A stretch of 64,000 bases of DNA from Torreya grandis (Eukaryota > Streptophyta > Pinopsida > Cupressales > Taxaceae): contig JARHVA010005354.1 in the NCBI GenBank assembly GCA_037957365.1, forward strand, positions 248,001 to 312,000, in the 5' to 3' direction. Both the position numbers and the translations under genes were made by a program. The notes under the pieces were generated by a model. That model saw only the letters and a program-made list of their open reading frames with translations, searched no databases and was not told where the DNA came from. Of the stretch, positions 1 to 10,903 are shown one piece after another (positions within the stretch are counted from its first letter, which is position 1; each line of letters starts with the position of its first letter).

Positions 1-3
1 CAT

Positions 4-243
4 CTATTTTAATGTATAACCTCTTTTGAATGTAGGCATATGAGTATCGTCATCCTCATGGATAACGAGTGCAAGTTCTGAATCACTAAATTTAGGATAC
101 TTTGGTAATGGTATTGGATCCCTAAATTGTGGTACCCTTAGTATGTCATCTGGAGAGCTTAGAAAGTTAGGATTATTTGTCACCTTAGTTTTTTAATTCT
201 TATTTATTATTGGTGCCTTAATGTTACTTGGTAAATATGCCAT
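4..243 (-). pseudogene. Decayed ORF relic of unknown function
   Basis: An 80-codon frame runs from an ATG (complement of 241-243) to a TAG (complement of 4-6) with a single internal TAA at codon 17. The readable part is acidic and proline-rich (contains FRDPIPLPKYPKFSD and IHEDDDTHMP). I do not recognise the family. The composition resembles linker or N-terminal parts of retrotransposon gag proteins, which is only a guess. No promoter or partner is visible. Confidence 0.3.
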
Positions 244-2341
244 GATGTCTTGGTTAACCTTTCAAAAAATTTCAATGTCAAATGAAAGGAAAAGAAAATC
301 ATCACCCTTGATAAGGGGGATATTTTTATAAATGTTTGAATTATGGGGGTTAAATTAATTTATTTGAAGGAATATTCCCCTTATGAGCAATTTTTAAATC
401 AACCATAATTTCCTATGTACTTGTTGGAACTTTTAATAATCATATGAGTGAGCATCTTGCTCATATGTATCATTTTTGGTGGTATAAGGTGCGTGAAGGG
501 CATGATTAGATGCCTTGCCTTATTGGTTACTAATAGCATGGAATAGATAATACAATATAAACCATTGGTGAACAATGGGTTTAGGATGATAACTAGGAGT
601 ACCTTGAATACATTTTGTAAGTTCATGCATCACATATACCCACTTGTGTTCACTATGTATTATTTAATATATTTGGTTATCAAGGGATATATATTGATAA
701 ATATAAATTTCTTATCCTTAAAATTCATCTCTTTTTTGAGTAAATTTAGCCATGGAGGAATTGCTTAGTTTATTTTTTAAAAAATAAGGAAAGAGATAGA
801 TTATGAATAAAATAATAAACCCTAAGAAACAAAACCCTAGAAGGTTTTGCATTTGTATAGATCATGTTCACCAAATGTTTAACCATAAAATCTAGATTAA
901 GGTATCTAGGGTTAAAGGGGATAGAGATATCCTAGGGCACAAGGGTGATAAACTATATCTATAGTAGACTAATTAATTTACAAACTTAGATAAATAATAT
1001 TCTAAATTTAAATACTAAGATATGATAAAAATAGTAAGTAAAACAAATGAATGATATTGTAATAAATGGAAAACAATAATACTTAATTAGATTACTATAA
1101 ATTTTCATATCTGATGTCGGACAAGCTAGAAATAGATCAGACTGAGATTTTGGATAAGTCATCAGATTCTTTAAACACTTACATCGACCTCATATGGTTG
1201 CATCAACACTTTTATCTAACCTGGATGCAAGGGTCATATACAAAATACCTATTGGATCTATATGTGACCACTTGGAATGGTTTGGGTTTTGTTTTATATT
1301 CACTTTGGTGTTATTAGATCTAGCTCTTAGAGTGTTGATATTTGTCAAGTATAAAAAATATAGTTCTTCATCTTCATAGTGATTATGAGAAAAATGGGTT
1401 AGTGGGCTTTGAGTGTCAATATAATCCAAATACCCCTCTATTAGTGAGTGATACATACATAGACACTACTCTACATAGGGTCTCAGGCTCATGTAGTTAT
1501 CCCCTATGTGTGGGATTATGTGTACATAATGATGAAATATGTGATAACCAAGTACAATAGTGACCTATCTTGTAACTTTAAAAATATGGCTCATGTGATG
1601 CACCTTTAGTGATTCAGACTTATAGATGTGATATCCCTATGAATGATATGGAAAAATGGGAAATGGGTAAGATTTTTCACTTTAATGCTTGATTGAATTT
1701 TTGGTAAGTTGCCTTGTGAGTTGTTTGGCTTTTGCTAGGTGAAGAATGAATGAGTATTGATCATGCATATATACCAATCATTTTAGAGAATATATCAAAT
1801 TAAAGTACTTAGTCTGACCATTGGGATACATTTAATTTGTAAATTGGATTAATTTAGGCAATTAAACACTTGCATTGGAATAGAACACTAGCATCAACAT
1901 AGGTATTTGATTTGGACACAAGTGTTTGGGTAGTTAGAAAACATGCATATGTATAGAAATTATAGAAATAAAAGATAAGCATGTTTATACAGTCTAAGCA
2001 TGATAGAAGGTCTGAGTCATCAGTAAAACATTGTTTAGACTAAGAGATAAGAAATAGGCACAAAGATATAGATTATGTGAGCCTTTTGGAAACAAGAAAA
2101 GGTTTATAACTAAAAGGAACAACCAAGGTTTTTACTTTCCAAATGTACAAGACCGAGGTGCTATATAATCTAGAAATAGTGTATACAAATGATAGAGCTT
2201 TTATCCCTACAATAAAGGTTTATATGGTTTAGAGAGAAGCCAAACAACAAAGACAAGAAAAAAACATAGTTTAAAGTGAAATAAAGGGACAAGTCTACTT
2301 GAAAATATATTTTATTTTGCAATAAAAGGATGCCAAAGGAT
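244..2341. other. AT-rich stretch without recognisable gene
   Basis: Short overlapping frames occur on both strands here, but none has a recognisable domain and none persists beyond about 90 codons. There is no obvious tandem structure. It is probably old LTR or untranslated retroelement sequence, which I cannot prove. Confidence 0.4.
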
Positions 2342-3126
2342 AACATGAAATGGGTAGTTGAGTTTGAGAATTTATTTGAAAATGAGAGTGTAAAACATAC
2401 CATGAGGGTAAAGGTTACAAACAAGAGGCTATGTGGAAGTGCATATGTGTATTGGAGAGACCTCATAGAAAAGAGAAAAATAAAAGAAATAAAAATATGA
2501 TAAGTTGGGAATAAATGGTTTTTAAATTGATGGGTTATGTTGTGCACCCAAAATTTAAAAATTAATGGTAGAATAAACTCCAAGTCTTGATGATTGAGAT
2601 AAAGGAGACAAATATTGTATTGAGAAAAAATAAAGGAAAGAAGTTTCCATGTGAGAAGCTCAAATATATTCTAAGAAATAGATAGGGGAAAGATATGAGT
2701 GAAGAGAATAATATTTCCATAAAAAGTAATGGGAGAGATAAATATCCAAGTGAGAATACCAAGTTTATTTCCACGAAGAACAAAGAGAAAGAAACATGTG
2801 ATTAGACCATAGAGGAAGAAATATTCATGGAAGAAGATGTGGAAATAATATATTGCTCACAAAAATAAAGAGACTTAATATTGGATGTTGGGAAAGAGCT
2901 TGTCATATCCCATAAGTGGGAAGACACTGAATTATCCTTGAAGGATACAAGAAATGCATTTTTTATTCTCTTTTACAAGGAAGAAAGTATGGGGATAGAA
3001 AAGAAACGTTTTATGTTTAAATTAAGTAAATAATAGGGGTGGATAAAGTTAAAATTAATGTATATGAGGTGAGTGTGTTTGAAATCCAATTATTTTAAGA
3101 GGAATAAAATATAATTAAGAAATAGG

Positions 3127-3165
<39 letters not shown>

Positions 3166-3401
3166 ATATTGGGCATTTGGGATTCCATCTTGTGGGTGAA
3201 ATCTATGTGAAGAAAGTGAGAAATAGGGAAGAGTTAGATAGTGTGTCTTTGAGACACATAAAAGAGATAAAAAATACGTTTGTGGGAGCTATTAATTCCC
3301 TTAATAAGGATGATTTATGTGCAAGTCTAACAATAAAAGAGATAGAAAATAAGAAGACAAATTGTAATTCAGTCAAACATGATCATATATATGAGATATA
3401 A
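2342..3401 (+). pseudogene. Gag-like relic of a Ty3/gypsy element plus downstream frame
   Basis: From about 2342 to 2500 the plus strand reads a gag-core-like segment: a W-V-x-F-E-N-L-F opening, then VKHTMRVKV, then GSAYVYWRDLIEKRK. This matches the order seen in chromovirus-type retrotransposon capsid domains (helix, RVKL-type helix, aromatic-W-D-x-L helix). Further downstream the reading frame is broken many times. A 74-codon open frame (3177-3401; lysine- and asparagine-rich, no family recognised) may be a later part of the same element. No RT or integrase follows on this strand. Family assignment rests on pattern memory of gag cores only. Confidence 0.4.
3129..3158. repeat. (AT)15 microsatellite
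   Basis: Perfect alternating AT run of about 30 bp inside the decayed gag-like region. Confidence 0.9.
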
Positions 3402-3897
3402 TGATAAGAAGTGTAACAAGATATATTTCACTTGTAACAGTTAAATATGAGGGAGAAGACTAACAAGATAAATGGTAATATATTATAAAAGTGAATAATT
3501 TCACTCATGTGGCATAGAAGTGAAGGAGGAGAGGGAATGAGAATGATAACAACTTGGAGTTGATGAAAATAAGATGAGAAGTGAAACTAAGGAGGATATA
3601 TCACAAGGTTAGCTAAGCATTGTTTAGAGGAGTAGGGGGAGTGTAATAATATTTGAGGAGACCAAACTTGGTGGAAATCAAGCAAACAATTTTAAAATGG
3701 AGGACGTAGATATGGATATTATAAGGCCTCATATTTTTAAACTAATTTATCATTATAGTAAATGTGTAGGTGTAGCTATGGATAGAAAAGAGGCATTCAA
3801 ATAAGCCTTACAAGGTGAAGAGGTGAATCTAGAAGTGAAAAATCATGCACTCAAGAAAGAAAGTGAGGGAAAATAGCTAATTTGTACATTATCCAAA

Positions 3898-4018
3898 GTG
3901 TATACACATAATATTTTTAAACTTTATCATTTATTGACATTTTCTCACTTAGAACAACTTGTTGAGTTTCAATCTCTTTTAGTTCATGCCTTAAAGGGTG
4001 CACCATGGAAGGGGTGGG
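3898..4018 (+). repeat. Dispersed repeat R2, copy A
   Basis: The segment from GTGTATACACATAATATTTT to the GTGCACCATGGAAGG block aligns along its length with the reverse complement of 12856-12975. Shared blocks include ATAAAGTTTAA, GTGTATAC and TGCACCCT(T/G)TAAGG. On the plus strand copy A also reads an open frame containing LVEFQSLLVHALKG. Family unknown. Confidence 0.6.
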
Positions 4019-5584
4019 CATACTAATTGTGCTTTGATAGATACATTATTTTTTATTATACATATATCTACTACATTTTATCCTTGACTTAATCCCTTAA
4101 GCAATCTTCCTCCTAATATCCCCTAATTAAACCAAGACTTATATTTTTTGAATATATCAACCTAGGTTGATGTAGTGTATTCCACATCCCACCAAAATTT
4201 AAAATAGGTCAGCTTGGGTTGATGTAATCTAAAATTCATAGCACATGCTTCAAAACTAAGCTAGCCCAAGTAAGCCTAATTTGAAATTAAATTATAAATT
4301 TTGAACTACATCGAGGCAGGTTGATATTATTAGCTAAAATTTTGGAAGGTTTTAGGATAATTTGTCACTATAAATACAAGTCCCATTTAAATCCAATATA
4401 GAGGAACATTATTTTTTACACTATTATTAATCATAATTTTACTTTAATCCACATTTGGAGAAGCCATTGCTTAGATTGTATCTTTGATGGAAATAACTTG
4501 TCTTGAGGAGTCTTGGATACAATCAGGATAATTATTTTGGTCTAGAGATAATTTCAACCATTATGATCCTTACCACCATAGTAATATATTTCAAAGAACC
4601 ATCATCCAAGAGCAAGATTGAGGATTGATATATTTTATTTGAGGTAAGTATTTACAGCCATAGCTCTTTAATATGGTAGATATATATAGTATTATTAATA
4701 TTTTTCAATATATGACTCCTTGTTTGAATATTTTATACTCTTAAACTTGGTGTGGCTATAGGGTCATTCAAAATTACCATTTTTCCACCCTAGGTAACAT
4801 AGGCCTTCATTTTCCTACCATGGTTTCATACCCATTTTTATTTTTATTTTAACCACCCCCCTTATTCATGTTGTAAGCTTTGGTAACACTATATTATATT
4901 AATTAAATGATTAGAGATATATTTAAGGTTACTTCTTAGAGGCTTTGAAACCCTCTCCATTGATATTGTGTGATAATTTCTCTTTTATCTAGGTTTAGTA
5001 GATCCAAATGGTCATGCCAAAATATAGCTAAGTATTCGATGGGTTTTATTTGATTTAACTTCTCCAAGTCTAGATATATTATGTAGGATAAGTTATAGGT
5101 ATATCTTAATTCATTGAATACATTTTAGTGAACTCGACATGAACTAACCATTATTTTTTATCTTTCAACAAACTATATTAGCATGGGTCAATACAATTTT
5201 ATTTCTATAAACTACATTGATGTTGGTTGATCTAGCCTAATTTATGTGTTTTTTTAGGTTACTACATCAATGTGGGTTGATACAATTTTAACTCTATATT
5301 TTTAATAGGCTACATCAATGTAGGTTGATAATATCTTACACTCAGATCTACATTATTTTCTTTATTAGGCTAAATATATCATCCAAACTCAATCTAGTTT
5401 TGTTTAGCATATTATTTTATACCCAACTATATCAACCCTATTTGATAGATTTTTATTTTTCCAAACAACTTTATTAAGAAAATTGATTTAGTTTTGTATC
5501 TAAAATTTTAATTCTATCAAAATTTTTTTTACTCTGACAACTTCATTGACCCTAGTTGATACAATTATAAACTCATTTTTATCC

Positions 5585-5775
5585 TTATTAAACTATATCG
5601 ATCCTAACTAATATAGTTATGTGTTTACATCTTCATGTTAAATTATATCAACCCTAGCCGATATAGTTATGTGTTTAAATTTTATAACAAACTATATCGA
5701 CCCTGGCCAATATAGTTTTTTGTTTGCTTTTTTTGTAACAAACTATATCAACCATGTTTGATTTACTTTATTATT
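5585..5775. repeat. 50-bp tandem sub-array of the palindromic core
   Basis: The block (A/G)ATATAGTT starts at 5610, 5660 and 5709, with a weaker GATTTA counterpart at 5760, giving spacings of 50, 49 and 51 bp. Each unit begins AACTATATC(A/G)ACC and continues into an AT-rich tail (ATGTGTTT...). Confidence 0.8.
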
Positions 5776-6763
5776 CCTATTTAATTCTATTTTTACATAG
5801 ACTATGTTGAATTACATCGACAAAATTATGTATTTTTAGAATAACTACATCAGCTTGCATTGATATATATTTTTGTGTTCTTTTATTTTCAGCACAAGTA
5901 AAGTATATTAAATATATTTTTTAATAATTAATGAAATTTTTTCTTTCATGTTGATTACATGTTTATTTCTATTCATTAAAAGTTATAAACTTGTTTTTGA
6001 CATTAATTTTTGACTTTATTTTCTCTTTGTTTGGCTTTCCCTAGAAACTATGTTCCAATTTTTTTTAAATTACTTAGATACTATCGTGAAGGGATAAATG
6101 GTGTTCTATTTATAATATTTTTATATTATTTACAAACATCATGGTGTGAGGGAATTTCCCCAATACTCATATCTATGGCACAAAAGAAACTAAAAACTTT
6201 AGTTTTCATGTACCATATGGTATTTAAGAAATGCCTAGAATTCATTTTTATTGATACTTAAGAAGCCCACCATCTATCTAATTTTGTAGTGCATCAGTTA
6301 GAAGTTAGTGATGATAATTTTCTCTCATATTACCTTTGAAACCTAGTTAAGTGGTTTATGATAATGATATTTCCTTCATAGTCAGTTCTCTAAAATATTG
6401 GGCCAAAATGATCCAAGAAATAAGTAATTATCTTTGAGAGCCTAAAAATTATTTACATCATTTTATTATATCTACCTGATCTTAATTTTAGGTAAACAGT
6501 TAAAAAATAATTAAATTTATTTTTTATACTTACTATTGTATTCTACATTATAGGATGTACCAACCACCATTGATATAATTATGTGTTGAATTTTCCAACA
6601 AAATTAGCTATCCTTGATATAGTTGTATGTGTGTGAATAGACTGCATTGACTAGGTTCATTATAGTATACTAACTTTAATTATCTTATAACTCTATTTAT
6701 TAGATTTTATCACGCAAGAATGATAATTTTTTTTCATAGCACTATTAAACTTTTTATAGATTT

Positions 6764-7190
6764 GACTACATCGCCCAGGATTGATATAGTTTTATCTTTG
6801 CATTTTAGTCTATGTGACTACATTGAGCACGGTTGATAAAATACATTTTATGATCACTGTTTCTACTAATCCTTTACCAAAAACATTAACCAAGATTGAT
6901 ATAGTTTTATCTCTACCCTTTAGTGTATGTAATTATGCCAACCGTGATCGATATAATATATTTTTTAACCAGTATTTTTGCTTATTCTTTAGTAACTACA
7001 TCAACCAGGCTCGATATAGTTTTATCTCTACCTTTCATTATATGTAACTACATCAACCATAATTGATACAATACATTTCATGTTCACTATTTATATTTAT
7101 CTTTTACCAACTACATTGAACAGGCTCAATATAGTTTTATCTCTACCTTTCATTGTGTGTAACTACATTGACCATAGTCAGTTTGTTAGG
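6764..7190. repeat. 115-bp tandem array, about 3.7 copies, two palindromes per unit
   Basis: The block GATATAGTTTTATCT (or its one-base variant) begins at 6783, 6898, 7013 and 7128: three successive spacings of exactly 115 bp. Each unit contains two palindromic cores 52 and 63 bp apart, one followed by TTTTATCTCTACC and the other by ATACATTTTATG-like sequence. It is therefore a higher-order repeat built from the core that also makes the 50-bp sub-array. Confidence 0.85.
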
Positions 7191-7316
7191 ATCAATTATT
7201 TTTCATCATTTTTTTAGTCATATATCATCATGATGTCACCTCTTAGTATATTTATTGCTAGAATAAACTCATTTGGATCTTACATAGGTTATTATTTTCT
7301 TTCTACCTTGTCCACC

Positions 7317-8820
7317 ATGGCAGATAATTCTTCGTGGTGTAGTTTTCCCCAAAATCATTCTAAATATTCTCAACCCAAATATTGATATTCTTCAAACCAT
7401 TTAGTAGATCTAGAAACTACTCAAAGAAAAATTTAGAATCTTAAAAATTATACACCTTATACCACTTTTGCATACTCTAAACCTATAATTCATAAATCCA
7501 TCAATGAATCTATATGAACAGTTGGAACCTCACATTATGTCTCACCGATTACAATTAATGTTCACAATCCTTTTGTTACACCCATAACATGAGAACTTAG
7601 CATTATCACTTCAAAAATTATTATGGTTAAAATCAATCAAAATGATGATATAGATAATTCCCAATTCTTCAATAACCTTGACGATAATACCATTTAGACT
7701 CTTAATAAGAATAATGCTTTAACAATCTTCCTTATTCTTCTACCACATTTGGAGTAACTAAGACTAATGTTGGGAATTTTCCTCCCAATAACATTATTGG
7801 AAATACCCCTAATAATCTCTAATCAAAATAAACTTATTAATATTACTAAAATCCTTGCTCAAATGGTGAAATAGATGAACATTATGCAAGCTTTTACTAG
7901 CTCCCAAATGCTCCAAATGCAAAATCAAAATTTTCAAATGGCTAGTCAACCTCAAGTCATCTTGACTCAACCAAATTATAATTTTATTCCACCTCCTCTT
8001 TTATATGCCCATGGGAATATAATACCTCAACATGCTTTGCATAATAAAATGATTCAACATATTCAAAATGATCCTTTAGCTCCTTTCAAAACTTTGGCAA
8101 TCTATATTAAATATGGGTCCAAATTAACACCTTTGCTACCACTAAGCCCATAGCCAAAACCTTTGTTGGTAATGCATTTGAATGGTATAATAAACTTCAT
8201 AGACATCACATAATATAACTTAAAGATTTATTCAATGCTTTAGTTAAGGAATTCCAACTTAATGATCTTCTTAAAAAGAACCTTAGCCATTTCAGCAATA
8301 CCAAGTAACTTTCTAACAAATTTGCTCATTCATTATTCAAATGATGGAAGCATCTAGATCACAAATTGGATCATAAAATAGGATATGATAATATTTTAAA
8401 ACTTTTTGTTACCACTCTTAAATCCCATCTTCAATGCAAAGTTAGGATTTCCCCCCCTAAGACTTTATAAGAGGCCTTATATCAATAAAAAAGGAAAGAC
8501 TTTATTATTATGAGTTAGATTAAATCATCTCATAAAGAATCATCAACCAATGTCATTAATACCAAATCATCTCAAATTAAGCCTCCCCTATAACCTAATA
8601 AGGGAAATTCCAAATCCAATAATAAAACCCCTACCCATCCTCCCTTGAGTCTCCAAAAACTCAATGGAAAGATGGAACCTTCTAAATCCATGAACTTTGA
8701 CTCTTCTAAACCTCCTCCAAAATGGTTCAATCCTGATAAGTTTTATTGGTGACATAGTACGATAGTTCATTCTAATGAGAACTATCTTGATCTTCACCAA
8801 TTTATTCTTAACTTCATGTT
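7317..8820 (+). pseudogene. Ty3/gypsy-type gag relic (gag-only element)
   Basis: An ATG at 7317 opens a frame beginning MADNSSWCSFPQNHSKYS. It is Asn/Ser/Gln-rich and broken by several stops. A second reading frame takes over near 8150 and carries the capsid core: AFEWYNKLHRH, then LKDLFNALVKEFQLND, then LSNKFAHSLFKWW, then KLFVTTLKSHL. This is the order of the Retrotrans_gag family. A degraded C-x2-H-like knuckle (YW.HSTIVHSNENY) lies near 8745-8790, where plant gag proteins carry a CxxH...H...C finger. No protease, RT or integrase follows, so either pol was deleted or the element was non-autonomous. It starts directly downstream of the palindrome arrays, which may be its leader. Confidence 0.65.
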
Positions 8821-9188
8821 TGGTTCACATTTAAATCTTGAAACTATTACTCAACAATGTTATGAAAACTATCTTAAAGTATCTCAAACCCACACTCCAC
8901 ATCACATGTTGGGGCATCTTGTGATGCCAATCCACATGTCACTTTAGACTCTGGGGAATATTTCAATGCCCATCCCTATATCAAATTATCTTTTTGGGAA
9001 TCTTACGATGCCTATTCTTCTTCTACATTACATAATCAAAAACAAATTCAACTTCAATAAAATTTATGAGACACATAGGCTTATATTTAATATGGTCATC
9101 TTTGATATAGATATTAGCATAGGTTTTAATTATCATTTTTCATCTCATGTTTATTTGTTTTTATGATTTTTTTTCATTTTTTTATATT
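8821..9188. other. Region after gag, no further domain recognised
   Basis: Some open frame persists past 8880 (a VTLDSGEYFNAHP-like stretch near 8940) but I recognise no protease. It grades into T-rich sequence before the insertion at 9207. Confidence 0.35.
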
Positions 9189-9963
9189 TTAATTACACCA
9201 TTGTTTTAGATTATGGTAAAAGCAGGTTTTGAAGGGACCCTGAAACCCTTTAATAGAATCAAGAAAGATAAAGCATTAATAACCACCAAGAAAAGTAGTT
9301 ATGAAACCTACTGCAGAGTAGCATCAAAATCAGGTTTTACAGGGACCTAAAACCATGAACATAGACTAATAAATGTACCCAAATTTTATAAGGACCTGAA
9401 ACCTCAAATAACTTACAACATAGGGTAGAGAATGTAAAAAAAAATATATCTTTAGCATTCTGCCCTGGCCAACAATGCAGGTTGCCATTGCAATAATGAC
9501 ACACAAGCATTTATCGAGACATTAAAATTCCACAAAATACCTTTAGTTACTCTATCCCTTTGATCTAGTAGAGACACCATCAGATCCATCAATAATGATA
9601 GCTATATCCATGATGAGAGAAAGGCCGTGCTCCACCATGCCCTCAAACCCTAAAATCACACTGCCTACATCCCTGACATCCTTACACTAGTGGATGCCCC
9701 TTGTCAAACACCAAAATTGCATTGTTCAGCTGGTTCCATGTTCTGCACCCTGATTACATTCTGTAGCTTCGACAGTCACCTCAAGAATATCTCACCGTAT
9801 TTGTACAAAACTGAGGCATAGGATGTTTGACAGGTTCTGAGTGAAGGAGATTTCCCTCGGGTCCATTTTTTTGGTCATCGTCTCTTGCAGTCATGCCTCC
9901 ATAGGGGTGGCCTTCAATAGGAACCCTAAATCAGGCACCACTTGATTAATTACACCATTGTTT
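9189..9963 (-). mobile_element. 739-bp retroposed insertion with 18-bp target duplication
   Basis: The 18-mer TTAATTACACCATTGTTT occurs exactly at 9189-9206 and again at 9946-9963. The 739 bp between them (9207-9945) differ from the surroundings: visibly higher GC and more CG dinucleotides. Read on the minus strand, the 3' half has three imperfect copies of a GGTTTCAGGTCCCTGTAAAACCTG-type block (near 9225, 9328 and 9390) and a T8 run. No RT motif is visible. Duplications of this length are typical of target-primed LINE/SINE-type insertion. A 5'-truncated LINE, SINE or retroposed transcript are all possible. One caution: the TSD sequence also resembles a unit of the adjoining 47-bp repeat. Confidence 0.6.
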
Positions 9964-10115
9964 CCTTTATAGTTCTTTGGTTTTATTTCACTTTTCTTAC
10001 ATCATTATTTCCTTTTTGGTTCTTTGGTTTTATATCACATTAATTTTGACTTTATTTCCCTTGTGGTTCTTAGGTAGCATGTTTAGGTTTTCATTTCATC
10101 ACATTTTTTTTTTTT
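9946..10115. repeat. 47-bp tandem repeat, about 3 copies
   Basis: GTTCTTTGG / GTTCTTAGG begins at 9972, 10019 and 10066, spaced 47 bp each time. A looser fourth relative (GATTCTTAGG) lies near 10133. The units read roughly TTACATCATTATTTCC followed by TTTTTGGTTCTTTGG. Confidence 0.75.
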
Positions 10116-10671
10116 TTGCCTTAGTCTCTTTTTGATTCTTAGGCCCTAATTAGGGATGACCAATTACTTTCCCCCTCTTTTGGGATCAATACTACTTTCA
10201 TTGGTGCTTGTGCTAGATTCCTCATAGGTTAGTACTTCCTTGTGACATGACTCTCATAACATAGACCCATCATTTTAAGAGTATTATCTTCTTTATTTAT
10301 TATTATCTATGAGAATATTATTAATTTTATTAATTATTACATGGATGGATCTCTAATGATCCCCATCTTTCCCTTATTTCCTTTCATTTGAGGCACACAC
10401 AGGTCAGTTTTGAGATTGCACACTTACTTGTGGGCAAGTCTAGGAGTCTTTAGATTCCAAAATATTTAAGTCCTTTCCTCTAGTGACCAAGTATAATATA
10501 CATTTTGTTTTTCACCTAATTAAATCATTATTGGTTTTCTAAATCCATATGGAAAAGGAATAAAAAATACATAATAATTAAAATCCATATCATATAATTA
10601 AAAGGAAGTGTTAAGATCTAAATACAATCTTAAAATTTAGATCACACAAAAAGATGTGATTGTTATTTTGC

Positions 10672-10903
10672 CCAAAATCCATAGTTAGAATCATGATAGA
10701 TCCAAAGTCCAATGGGCTTTGTTAGGCCAATAGAATAGGGTAGGAGGTCTCATTACATCGTATACTTATAGTGTGACCTACTTTCTCACATAAGTACCCA
10801 ATCTTCACAGTAGATTGATGAATCTATAAGAGGTCCTAAGGAGTGGGGAACATGCTATGGAAAAGTGGAATCCATTTTTATTTTGATTAATATAGCCTTG
10901 ATG
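10672..10903 (+). repeat. Dispersed repeat R1, copy A
   Basis: This aligns over its full length to the reverse complement of 15883-16110. Shared blocks include ATAGATCCAA(A/G)GTCCA, TACTTTCTCA, TAAGTAC(C/T)CAATCTTCAC and AGTCCTAAGGA-like segments. Similarity fades outside these limits. Family not recognised; it could be part of an LTR. Confidence 0.7.

Larger units (their letters stand above)
4150..7190. repeat. Array of about two dozen degenerate palindromes (ACTACATCAACC/GGTTGATGTAGT type)
   Basis: The same roughly 24-bp inverted-repeat core recurs throughout. One arm reads ACTACATCAACC or ACTATATCGACC, then 0-4 bases, then GGTTGATATAGTT. The cleanest case is 4153-4174, a 22-bp palindrome with one mismatch. 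Other cores lie near 4306, 5212, 5260, 5313, 5422, 5532, 5590, 5641, 5690, 5740, 5845, 6550, 6640, 6765, 6817, 6880, 6932, 6995, 7045 and 7110. Because each core is self-complementary the motif reads alike on both strands. The interval holds no recognisable gene. See the two sub-arrays for exact periods. Confidence 0.8.

Noticed and set aside
2170..2783. Minus-strand ORFs rich in Phe/Leu/Ser (137 and 73 codons), looking like membrane proteins
   Set aside because: Apparent hydrophobicity comes from the complement of purine-rich AT sequence; the plus strand has a better gag-like reading.
6764..7190. CRISPR-like spacing of repeats
   Set aside because: Intervening parts are themselves repeated, there is no unique spacer, and the sequence is plant nuclear DNA.
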